From NCBI GenBank assembly GCA_050050615.1, contig JASFTV010000191.1:1-6644 (forward strand): a DNA stretch of 6,644 bases, read 5' to 3'. This DNA is from JASFTV01 sp050050615 (lineage in GTDB: Bacteria; Desulfobacterota; DSM-4660; Desulfatiglandales; HGW-15). Positions within the stretch are counted from its first letter, which is position 1; every line of letters begins with the position of its first letter. The translations under genes were made by a program, and so were the position numbers. A model generated the notes under the pieces. That model was not told where the DNA came from. It worked only from the letters and a program-made list of their open reading frames with translations, and ran no database searches. Shown one piece after another: positions 1-6,520 of this stretch.

Positions 1-508
1 TGGCTATTCCTAGAATCTGAAAAGGCCACCCATCAGCCATCCCTTCGAATTTGGATATCTTCGGGAAGGAATCGGTCGTCATAATCGCTTCCAACACATG
101 CGGTATTCCTTCTGGCGAAAGGGCCTTCACGAGATCGGGTATTGCGCGGGCGACAAGGTCCATGTCCATGGATGCTCCGATAACCCCTGTAGATGCGACG
201 AGAACCTCGTCCGGCTTTATCCCAAGTTCCCGAGCAACAAGATCCGCTGTCAGCCGGGCATCACGAAGGCCGTCCTTGCCAGTGCACGCATTCGCATTTC
301 CCGAATTCGCAATAATCGCTCGTACTTTGCCGCCACTTATGTGTTCCTGAGTTAGGATCACCGGCGCCGCCTTCACCTTGTTGGAGGTAAAGACCCCGGA
401 TGCAACCGCTTCCCTCTCAGAAAAAATCAGGGCCAGGTCCAGCCCCGATCCCTTCTTCATGCCTGCTGCCACGGCAGAGGCCTTAAACCCCTGAACAATC
501 TGCTTCAT
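1..508 (-). CDS. argJ: Bifunctional glutamate N-acetyltransferase / amino-acid acetyltransferase ArgJ, N-terminal part (runs off the left edge)
   Basis: ArgJ moves the acetyl group from N-acetylornithine to glutamate (and in bifunctional members also acetylates glutamate from acetyl-CoA) in cytoplasmic arginine biosynthesis. The frame reads without a stop from ATG at 508-506 to the window edge, giving 169 codons. Visible family blocks are QGFKASAVAAGMKK at residues 5-18, a SGVFTSNKVKAAPV stretch near 37-50, ANSGNANACTG near 66-76, ASTGVIG near 105-111 and the IMTTDSFPK block near 142-150. The autocleavage Ala-Thr site that generates the catalytic nucleophile lies further on, outside the window, so activity cannot be judged and mono- versus bifunctionality is open. 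The start is supported by AAGGA at 517-521, 8 nt upstream, and by the usual N-terminal spacing of the family. It lies 175 bp downstream of secA on the same strand, which is too far for obvious translational coupling. Confidence 0.95.
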   Translation of the reverse strand, partial: MKQIVQGFKASAVAAGMKKGSGLDLALIFSEREAVASGVFTSNKVKAAPVILTQEHISGGKVRAIIANSGNANACTGKDGLRDARLTADLVARELGIKPDEVLVASTGVIGASMDMDLVARAIPDLVKALSPEGIPHVLEAIMTTDSFPKISKFEGMADGWPFQILGIA

Positions 509-591
509 GCTTTCTTTCCTTCGATGAATCCTTCATTTGATATAGCTATCAGGGGAAATGAGGAATTTTTTCTTTGGAAAGCCTACACAAG

Positions 592-635
592 GGTTTTTGC
601 AGAGGCGTACAAGTCAGTACGCCGCGGGCAGAAAC
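592..635. repeat. REP-like imperfect palindrome in the secA-argJ gap
   Basis: The core is a perfect 7-bp inverted repeat, GGCGTAC (604-610) and GTACGCC (617-623), around a 6-nt loop AAGTCA. The similarity continues outward: GTTTTTGCAGA on the left faces the complement of CGGGCAGAAAC on the right, giving a roughly 18-bp stem with one bulge and a few mismatches. On the minus strand the stem is followed by TCTGCAAAAACCC, with no T-run, so it is not a classical intrinsic terminator for secA, although it could slow 3' exonucleases or act as a bidirectional stop. The GC-rich core stands out from the AT-richer sequence toward argJ. Its intergenic position and palindromic form suggest a member of a dispersed REP-type family. 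That is inference, since only one copy is visible. Confidence 0.5.
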
Positions 636-683
636 GCGCGGAGAATGCCGCCAGAGGAAAAAAGGACCCTGTCTATGTAGGTG

Positions 684-3545
684 TCATTGGGCTCCACAAC
701 ACTTCTTGTATTTCTTTCCGCTTCCGCACGGGCAGGGTGCATTCCTGCCGATCTTCTTGCCTTCTCGTCTAACCGTCTCTGGCTTGTCCGCAGAATCCCC
801 ATGGCTGTAATGCATAGCCGTCTTTTTCTTCCTGGGTAATTCTTCCGCCGGTCTTTCCTTTAAGAGTTGAATGCGGGAGAGAGTGGTCAGGGTTTCTTCC
901 CTGATACGGTCCATGAACTCTTCAAAAAGGGCGTAGCCCTCCTTTTTGTACTCCCGAAGCGGGTCAAGCTGACCGTACCCTCTGAGACCTATCCCTTCTT
1001 TCATGCTGTCCATGTCCTGGAGATGGGCAACCCACTGGTTGTCGATGATCTGTAGCAAGATATACTTTTGTATTGATGTCAGGTCATCTTTCCCAAACGC
1101 CAGCTCCCTCTTTTCATGAGCTTCACGGACCTGTTCCATGATGAGTTCCTTCATTTCTTCCACTTTTAAGGCCTCAAAAGTCTCTTCTCCCAGATCTTCA
1201 GGCCCTATCTTGGCTCGAAAGCCGAAAAGTCTGGCCAGGTTCTCTTTGAGTCCCTGAATATCCCAGTCTTCAGGATATGTCTTGGGATCAATAAATCGCT
1301 CAATGAGGGAGTCCACCTTTTCGTCCGTCATATTTTGGATAATTTCTCCAACACCATCCTCAGACAGAATATCTTTTCTCAATGAGTAGATAATCTCCCT
1401 GTGGGTGTTCATCACATCGTCATATTCAAGAAGGTGTTTTCTTATATCAAAATTATGGGCTTCCACCTTCTTTTGCGCATTTTCGATCGCCCGGGTGATC
1501 AGATTGTGCTCGATGGGCTGACCTTCTTCCATTCCCAGGCGCCCCATTACGGATGCTATCCTTTCAGAACCAAATATCCTGAGAAGATCATCCTCTAGAG
1601 AAAGATAGAAGCGAGAAGTTCCGGGATCTCCCTGTCGGCCCGATCTTCCCCTGAGCTGGTTATCAATGCGGCGGCTCTCATGCCTCTCCGTCCCCAAAAT
1701 ATGAAGTCCGCCCAATTCGACAACCCCATCGCCCAGCACGATATCGGTCCCTCTCCCTGCCATATTGGTAGAGATCGTCACCGTCTTTGACTGACCCGCC
1801 TGAACGACGATTTCTGCTTCCTTCTGATGGTGCTTGGCATTAAGAACGGAGTGTGGAATGCCCGCCCGAGTTAACATCTTGCTCAACATCTCAGATTTCT
1901 CGATCGTGATCGTGCCCACCAGGACAGGCTGCCCTCTGTCATAGAGTTCCTTGATCTCATCCACCACGGCCATGAATTTCTCCCGCTCACTTTTGTATAT
2001 GACGTCCGGGTAATCATCGCGAATCATCTTTTTGTTTGTGGGGATGACTATTACATCCAGTTTATACGTGTCCATAAACTCAGCGGCTTCTGTGTCAGCG
2101 GTTCCCGTCATCCCGGCAAGCTTCTCATACATACGGAAAAAATTCTGAAAGGTGACCGTGGCTAAGGTTTGGTTCTCCTCTGCAACACTCACGCCCTCCT
2201 TCGCCTCAACAGCCTGATGCAGGCCATCGCTCCAACGCCGACCCGGCATCATCCGCCCCGTGAATTCATCCACGATCACGACCTGATCATCTTTGATGAC
2301 ATAGTGTACATCTTTTTCAAACAGCCAGTACGCTTTGATAAGCTGCTGGGTCGCGTGGAGGAGCTCCGAAGAATGCATATAACTTTCTTCGAGCTCCCTG
2401 AGGCGATCCAGCTTTTCCTGTTCACCCAGGCTTTCGTCCTCTCTGATCATGTGGCTTTCGTCGTCCAGGTCAGGAAGCATAAAATCCCCCAACCCTCCCC
2501 CTGAAAGGAGCTTGATTCCTTTTTCTGTAAGCTCAACCGCATTGCTGCGCTCATCGATGGTGCAGTAAAGATCCTGATCAACCTCAGGGAGAAGCTTCTG
2601 GGCGCTCAACATATGCTCCGTTCGATCGATCTCTTTTTTGAGCGTCTGATTATTCGCGAGTACGTCCAGAAAAGTAGGATTTTTGGGATCTCCCCGCTTA
2701 ACTTTAAGAAGGAGTTCAATGCTCCTGTCCCCGTCTTGTCCGCTTTCAAGGAGCTTGCGGGCTTCCTGTAGAATGGCGCGTATGATCGTCCCTTGCTTTC
2801 TCCTCAGATTGATGACCAGAGGTTTGACCTCGACATAGACTTTGTTCTGGCTGCGCTCCACAGGACCACTTATGATCAGGGGTGTTCTCGCCTCGTCTAT
2901 GAGTATGCTGTCCACCTCGTCGACAATGGCATGGAAAAAATCACGCTGCACAAAATCATTGGGGTCGAACTTCATGTTGTCCCTGAGATAGTCAAAGCCG
3001 AATTCGTTGTTGGTCCCATAGGTTATGTCGCAAGCGTAAGCTTCTTTACGTTCCTGGTCATCCATCCCGTGCACGATAACGCCCACAGAGAGCCCCAAGA
3101 ATCTGTAGATGCCCCCCATCCACTCAGCGTCCCGTCTTGCCAGATAGTCGTTGACGGTGACGAGATGAACGCCTCTCCCTGTCATTGCGTTCAAATAGAG
3201 GGGCAGGGTGGCGGCCAAAGTCTTGCCTTCACCGGTCTTCATTTCAGCAATTTTCCCCTCGTGAAGCACGATACCGCCAACGAGCTGAACATCAAAGTGT
3301 CGCATTCCAAGGACCCTGACCGAGGCTTCCCGGACGGCGGCAAACGCCTCTACGAGCAAGTCATCTAATGTCTCGCCCTTTGAAAGCCGTTCTTTGAACG
3401 CTGCGGTTTTGGCCTGAATCTCCGCATCTGAAAGGGCTTGATATTGAGGCTCCAGTCTGTTGATGGCTTCAACGATGGGAGCCATGCGTTTCAACTCCCT
3501 TTCATTCTTACTCCCAAAAATCCCTTTTATGACTTTCCCAATCAT
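684..3545 (-). CDS. secA: Protein translocase subunit SecA, long form with insert in the preprotein-binding region
   Basis: SecA is the cytoplasmic, membrane-associated ATPase that drives unfolded preproteins through the SecYEG channel. The 953-residue product starts with the typical GSKNERELKR block (11-20). NBD1 has Walker A MKTGEGKT (102-109) and Walker B DEVD (209-212). The preprotein cross-linking region spans roughly 225-410 and is about 100 residues longer than in the E. coli protein. It is followed by VDEFTGRMMPGRRWSDGLHQ (425-444), the AGMTGTADTEA block (477-487), and NBD2 with TNMAGRGTDIVLG (593-605) and RGRSGRQGD (632-640). The helical scaffold, wing and two-helix-finger regions fill about 660-890. 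The C-terminal tail ends in a zinc site, C938, C940, C949 and C950 (CxC-x8-CC), the usual SecB/lipid-contact motif. ATG at 3545 is preferred over Met21 because the GSKNERELKR block must be included. The start sits directly behind an inverted repeat and has only a weak Shine-Dalgarno (GAG, 9 nt). Confidence 0.98.
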   Translation of the reverse strand: MIGKVIKGIFGSKNERELKRMAPIVEAINRLEPQYQALSDAEIQAKTAAFKERLSKGETLDDLLVEAFAAVREASVRVLGMRHFDVQLVGGIVLHEGKIAEMKTGEGKTLAATLPLYLNAMTGRGVHLVTVNDYLARRDAEWMGGIYRFLGLSVGVIVHGMDDQERKEAYACDITYGTNNEFGFDYLRDNMKFDPNDFVQRDFFHAIVDEVDSILIDEARTPLIISGPVERSQNKVYVEVKPLVINLRRKQGTIIRAILQEARKLLESGQDGDRSIELLLKVKRGDPKNPTFLDVLANNQTLKKEIDRTEHMLSAQKLLPEVDQDLYCTIDERSNAVELTEKGIKLLSGGGLGDFMLPDLDDESHMIREDESLGEQEKLDRLRELEESYMHSSELLHATQQLIKAYWLFEKDVHYVIKDDQVVIVDEFTGRMMPGRRWSDGLHQAVEAKEGVSVAEENQTLATVTFQNFFRMYEKLAGMTGTADTEAAEFMDTYKLDVIVIPTNKKMIRDDYPDVIYKSEREKFMAVVDEIKELYDRGQPVLVGTITIEKSEMLSKMLTRAGIPHSVLNAKHHQKEAEIVVQAGQSKTVTISTNMAGRGTDIVLGDGVVELGGLHILGTERHESRRIDNQLRGRSGRQGDPGTSRFYLSLEDDLLRIFGSERIASVMGRLGMEEGQPIEHNLITRAIENAQKKVEAHNFDIRKHLLEYDDVMNTHREIIYSLRKDILSEDGVGEIIQNMTDEKVDSLIERFIDPKTYPEDWDIQGLKENLARLFGFRAKIGPEDLGEETFEALKVEEMKELIMEQVREAHEKRELAFGKDDLTSIQKYILLQIIDNQWVAHLQDMDSMKEGIGLRGYGQLDPLREYKKEGYALFEEFMDRIREETLTTLSRIQLLKERPAEELPRKKKTAMHYSHGDSADKPETVRREGKKIGRNAPCPCGSGKKYKKCCGAQ

Positions 3546-3546
3546 G

Positions 3547-3571
3547 ATTTGTGACTCAGTTCTTCACAAAT
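3547..3571 (-). promoter_or_regulatory. Inverted repeat immediately upstream of the secA start, possible translational control hairpin
   Basis: In the mRNA sense, ATTTGTGA (3571-3564) and TCACAAAT (3554-3547) form a perfect 8-bp inverted repeat with a 9-nt loop AGAACTGAG (3563-3555). The right arm ends one base before the secA ATG. The only Shine-Dalgarno-like bases, GAG at 3557-3555, are in the loop, 9 nt from the start codon. The hairpin could present or hide the ribosome site. Alternatively, at DNA level it could be a protein-binding dyad. The repeat is seen directly; both functions are inference. Confidence 0.5.
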
Positions 3572-3633
3572 AAATGAAGTGATTTCAATCCGTTCACGAT
3601 AAACTGCAGGTGACGGACAGCACTCAAAATTTT

Positions 3634-3639
3634 ATTATA
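3634..3639 (-). promoter_or_regulatory. Possible secA promoter, -10 element
   Basis: The minus strand reads a perfect TATAAT here, about 90 nt upstream of the secA ATG and about 30 bp past the M23 stop codon. At a 17-bp spacing the -35 position (3657-3662) reads TTCCCC, a poor match, so the promoter may be weak, activator-dependent or spurious. If real, the transcript would carry a leader of about 80 nt that includes the inverted repeat at the secA start. Confidence 0.35.
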
Positions 3640-3670
3640 CATAAAAACAGGTAAGAGGGGAATCTGAAAG

Positions 3671-4579
3671 CTAATTGAGGATATATCGAAGAGGATTGAC
3701 GGGAACCCCATTCAGGTGGACCTCATAGTGGAGATGGGGCCCTGTAGTACGGCCGGTATTTCCCACCCGACCCATTTCTTCACCCCGTTTAACAACCTGC
3801 CCCTTTTTCACCAAGATTTTCGACAAATGGGCATACTTCGTTCTCAAACCATAACCGTGTTTGACTAAAAGGGTTTTGCCGTAGCCATAGTCCCAGCCCA
3901 CAGAGGCGACAACACCATCAGAGGGTGCAATCACAGAGGCATCCATCCTGTTACATATGTCAATCCCTCTATGGAATTCCTTTTCATTGGTAAAAGGAGA
4001 AATCCGATAGCCAAACCCGGAACTTACCCAGCCTCTGGTGGGCCATACGGAAGGTGTACACAGAAGCATCGACTTCTGGTTTTCAAGAAATTCAAGAAGT
4101 TCAGCCTTCTCACGTGTTTCTAATGAGACTTCCTTGTCCAGACGATCAAGAGATCGGTACATTAAACGGACCAGCTTTTGATGGGCCTTCTCAATCGTAT
4201 AATCCGGTTTCGCCAAGGTTGTGTTAGAGCCCCCAACGCCCAAAAGCTGCTGGTTATCGTCCGGTTTTTCAAGGTTCACCATGGTTCTTAGTTGTTTGTC
4301 AAACGCCTTCAGTTCGACCATTCTTCTGCTGATCCGGTCAATCTTCTGTGCCAGGGAGGCAAGCTGTGCCCTCTGATGCTTGTTCTCTTTTTCCAGGTAG
4401 GTAAGGCGTGGAATCTCTGTCTTGATGGCCCTATAGTCCCTGATGACCCATATGAGGGCTAGGGACCCTGAAATACAAAGGGCAAATAGAAAAGCTAAGA
4501 AAAGTTTCGAGACCTTAAGTTGCCTAACCTTATTGGTCCCGCCCGGAAGGAAGACAATCGTAACTTTTTTGGCGTTCAA
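3671..4579 (-). CDS. Membrane-anchored M23 family (LytM-type) peptidoglycan endopeptidase
   Basis: This is a predicted zinc metallopeptidase that cleaves peptide cross-bridges of peptidoglycan, anchored in the inner membrane and facing the periplasm. The 302-residue product has a short basic cytoplasmic stretch (1-25), one hydrophobic helix (about 26-46, no signal-peptidase or lipobox site seen), a coiled-coil-like region (about 48-105), a second helical segment (about 128-172) and the M23 domain (about 180-302). Zinc ligands and catalytic residues are visible: H203 and D207 in HRGID, H251 in YAHLS, and H282/H284 in GPHLH. The set is complete, so an active enzyme is expected rather than an EnvC/NlpD-type regulator. 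The start is TTG at 4579, supported by GGAG at 4588-4591 with an 8-nt gap. An in-frame CTG at 4606 is less likely, and the first internal Met (87) would remove the membrane anchor. No specific gene name is justified. It has its own promoter and lies between uvrC and secA. Confidence 0.9.
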   Translation of the reverse strand: MNAKKVTIVFLPGGTNKVRQLKVSKLFLAFLFALCISGSLALIWVIRDYRAIKTEIPRLTYLEKENKHQRAQLASLAQKIDRISRRMVELKAFDKQLRTMVNLEKPDDNQQLLGVGGSNTTLAKPDYTIEKAHQKLVRLMYRSLDRLDKEVSLETREKAELLEFLENQKSMLLCTPSVWPTRGWVSSGFGYRISPFTNEKEFHRGIDICNRMDASVIAPSDGVVASVGWDYGYGKTLLVKHGYGLRTKYAHLSKILVKKGQVVKRGEEMGRVGNTGRTTGPHLHYEVHLNGVPVNPLRYILN

Positions 4580-4587
4580 GATGCAAT

Positions 4588-4591
4588 CTCC
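4588..4591 (-). promoter_or_regulatory. Shine-Dalgarno site deciding the TTG start of the M23 gene
   Basis: The minus strand reads GGAG followed by ATTGCATC and then TTG, an 8-nt spacing. No ATG lies between the upstream in-frame stop (TAA at 4622-4624) and residue 87, so this site fixes the rare TTG start. Confidence 0.7.
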
Positions 4592-4613
4592 GCTTCTAGT
4601 GAACAGGAAATGT

Positions 4614-4625
4614 CTAATTAATTAG
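4614..4625. promoter_or_regulatory. Perfect 12-bp AT-rich palindrome in the leader of the M23 gene
   Basis: CTAATTAATTAG is a perfect palindrome. It lies about 7 to 18 nt downstream of the transcription start expected from the adjacent promoter, a usual place for an operator. One or two perfect 12-mers of this kind are expected by chance in a window of this size, so only its position makes it notable. Confidence 0.3.
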
Positions 4626-4638
4626 GCCATTTTAGCTC

Positions 4639-4668
4639 ACTCTAGCATAGCAAATTTCAAAGTGTCAA
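4639..4668 (-). promoter_or_regulatory. Sigma-70-type promoter for the M23 gene
   Basis: The minus strand carries a consensus -35 TTGACA (4668-4663), an 18-bp spacer ending in TGC, and -10 TAGAGT (4644-4639), which forms an extended -10 (TGn-TAGAGT). The start of transcription would fall near 4632, giving a leader of about 53 nt to the TTG codon. The -35 begins about 10 bp past the uvrC stop codon, so the M23 gene need not depend on uvrC transcription. Confidence 0.65.
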
Positions 4669-4678
4669 CCTGTATATA

Positions 4679-6520
4679 TTAACTTTGATCAAAAAATTTT
4701 GCAATATTTTCCGCCATCGAAGGGCTGATGCCCGGGATTCTGACTAGGTCCTCTAATTTTGCCCTGGAAATCGCATCCAGATCCCCAAAATGTTCAAGCA
4801 ATCGTCGCTTTTTCTCAGGCCCAATTCCAGGTATTTGGTCTAACACCGATTCTTTAAAGCCTTTTCCTCTGAGCCTACGGTGGTAGGTAATCGCCCGCCT
4901 GTGTGCCTCGTCCCTAATCCGCATCAATAGATGGAGGACTGGATGACCCTGCTTTAGGGGCACCTTGTTCTTTCGTCCCGGGATATAAACCTTTTCACCG
5001 CGACCCTTTTCGTCCTGCTTTGCAATCGCAACCAAATCCGGAACTTTCGCCCCGGGTAGGTGGTCTACGACCTTTTTTAGGGCCTGAAGCTGCCCTTTCC
5101 CCCCATCCACAACAAGAAGATCCGGCCAAGGCTCCTTGGACAGACGCCTTGAGACGAGTTCGGACATCATGGCGTAATCATCAATGCCTTCGACATTTTT
5201 TATCTTGTAGTTTCGATACCCTTCTTTGTGGGGCTGGCCATCCACGAAGGAAATGACCGCCCCAACAGCCATGTCTCCGGATATGTTAGAGATATCAAAC
5301 GCCTCGATGGATCTGGGCGGGTTTTTCAGCGCTAAGACAGATTGGGTCAGAGAGATGATATCTTGTTCAGGGGATTCGATGCGGGTTGCGAGAAGGTTTT
5401 CCGCATTCGTTACAGCCATCCGTATGAGACGCAATTTTTCACCCCTGGAGGGGTGCTCAATGGACACCTTTCTCCCCGCCATTTCAGTGATCCAGTCTGT
5501 TATAGCGTGGAGGTCTTCAACCGACTCGGAGATGAGAATCTGTTTTGGTATGAAAGGCTCCTTAGGGTAATGCTGCTTCAGAAAGGCCTCGATCACTTCC
5601 GATGGGGACCCAACCTTATTCCTGATCAAGTAGTCTCGACTACCCATGAGGTAGCCCTTTCGAATAAATAGAACGGCGAGCTGAAAGGTCCCGTCCTTCT
5701 GGGCAAGTCCGATAACATCCTGGTTCTCCGATTTCCGGGATACCACGTGTTGTCGTTCTACGGTTCTTTCAACAGCTCTTATCTGATCCCTGATGCGGGC
5801 GGCCTTCTCGAAATCCAGATTCTCAGCGGCTGATTCCATGCTCTTTTTCAAAGCCTTGACCAGTTCAAGGCTGCGGCCCTCAAGAAACAGCCTCACCTGA
5901 TGAACCACCTCTTTGTACTGATCAGGTGAGATCCCTTGGGTACAGGGACCGAGACAGCGGTCAAGTTGAAAATTTAGACAGGGTCTTGATCTCTTCGGCA
6001 GACTACGGCGCTTGCATTTTCTCAATTGAAAGGTGCGGTCTATCAGTTTGAGCGTTCTTCGAACGGATTGGGCGGAGGAAAATGGGCCGAAATAAAGGGC
6101 CCCATCTTTCTTTGGCTTCCGGACGATGCTCAGTCGGGGATAAGGGTCTTTGATATCGAATCGCAGCCATGGGTACTGCTTGTCATCTCTTAGGACGATA
6201 TTGTAGCGAGGTAGATGTTTTTTGATGAGGTTACTTTCGAGTATGAAGGCTTCCTTTTCCGTGGAGGTCAGTATGACATCGAGACCTTTGGCCCGGTTCA
6301 TCATAACAGCCGTTTTATGAGGAAGCTCCCCCGTGGGCCTGAAATAGTATGAGACCCTCTTCTTGAGGTTTTTCGCTTTGCCGACGTAGATGATCTGATC
6401 AGCGCGGTCCTTGAAGAAATAGATGCCTGGCCCTTCATGAAGCTGATTGCGGAGCAGCTCCGGATCCAGGTCATGTTGGGTGGGAGATTCTTGATTCATG
6501 GCCTGCAAAAGACTTTCCAC
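4679..6520 (-). CDS. uvrC: Excinuclease ABC subunit UvrC
   Basis: UvrC makes both incisions around a DNA lesion after UvrA/UvrB recognition, in the cytoplasm. The 613 residues match the family length (E. coli 610). The N-terminal GIY-YIG nuclease (about 30-110, 3' incision) shows GIY at 32-34, IYVGKAKNLKKR at 44-55 and the metal-binding Glu at E95. A four-cysteine set (C169, C181, C189, C193; spacings 11, 7, 3) matches the iron-sulfur cluster ligands described for UvrC. A UVR domain for UvrB contact lies at about 213-250. The RNase H-like nuclease (5' incision) shows D409 (AFDISN), D472 (VDGGKG) and H540 (RDEAH). Tandem helix-hairpin-helix motifs at about 560-612 (IPGIGPEKK, IPGISPSMA) bind DNA. 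The extent given uses a GTG at 6520. An ATG at 6499 (residue 8, giving 606 aa) is equally or more plausible, because the GIY block still sits 24 residues in. Neither start has a convincing Shine-Dalgarno. The gene is complete and looks functional. Confidence 0.97.
   Translation of the reverse strand: MESLLQAMNQESPTQHDLDPELLRNQLHEGPGIYFFKDRADQIIYVGKAKNLKKRVSYYFRPTGELPHKTAVMMNRAKGLDVILTSTEKEAFILESNLIKKHLPRYNIVLRDDKQYPWLRFDIKDPYPRLSIVRKPKKDGALYFGPFSSAQSVRRTLKLIDRTFQLRKCKRRSLPKRSRPCLNFQLDRCLGPCTQGISPDQYKEVVHQVRLFLEGRSLELVKALKKSMESAAENLDFEKAARIRDQIRAVERTVERQHVVSRKSENQDVIGLAQKDGTFQLAVLFIRKGYLMGSRDYLIRNKVGSPSEVIEAFLKQHYPKEPFIPKQILISESVEDLHAITDWITEMAGRKVSIEHPSRGEKLRLIRMAVTNAENLLATRIESPEQDIISLTQSVLALKNPPRSIEAFDISNISGDMAVGAVISFVDGQPHKEGYRNYKIKNVEGIDDYAMMSELVSRRLSKEPWPDLLVVDGGKGQLQALKKVVDHLPGAKVPDLVAIAKQDEKGRGEKVYIPGRKNKVPLKQGHPVLHLLMRIRDEAHRRAITYHRRLRGKGFKESVLDQIPGIGPEKKRRLLEHFGDLDAISRAKLEDLVRIPGISPSMAENIAKFFDQS

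Noticed and set aside
51..355. Plus-strand ORFs of 99 and 85 codons at the left end
   Set aside because: The minus strand encodes ArgJ across this whole stretch with clear family motifs.
660..683. T-run just after secA as an intrinsic terminator
   Set aside because: The minus strand has CCTTTTTTCC about 20 nt after the stop codon, but no GC-rich stem precedes it.
524..810. Small ORFs on both strands across the secA-argJ gap
   Set aside because: They run over the secA 3' end and the palindrome, have no good ribosome site and look like composition effects.
2793..3368. 191-codon plus-strand ORF inside secA
   Set aside because: It is an antisense shadow of conserved SecA sequence, has no recognisable domain, and SecA motifs fully account for the minus strand there.
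3547..3571. CRP/FNR-type binding site (TGTGA...TCACA) upstream of secA
   Set aside because: The half-sites match the CRP consensus, but they are 9 bp apart instead of 6, which puts them on different faces of the helix. The position directly at the start codon is also unusual for an activator.
4473..4481. Lipobox around Cys35 of the M23 protein
   Set aside because: The residues before the cysteine are Phe-Ala-Leu, which do not fit a lipobox (small residue needed just before Cys), and the helix continues past it as a membrane anchor.
5226..5671. Overlapping plus-strand ORFs of 114 and 109 codons inside uvrC
   Set aside because: They lie opposite conserved UvrC coding sequence, overlap each other in different frames and show no domain.
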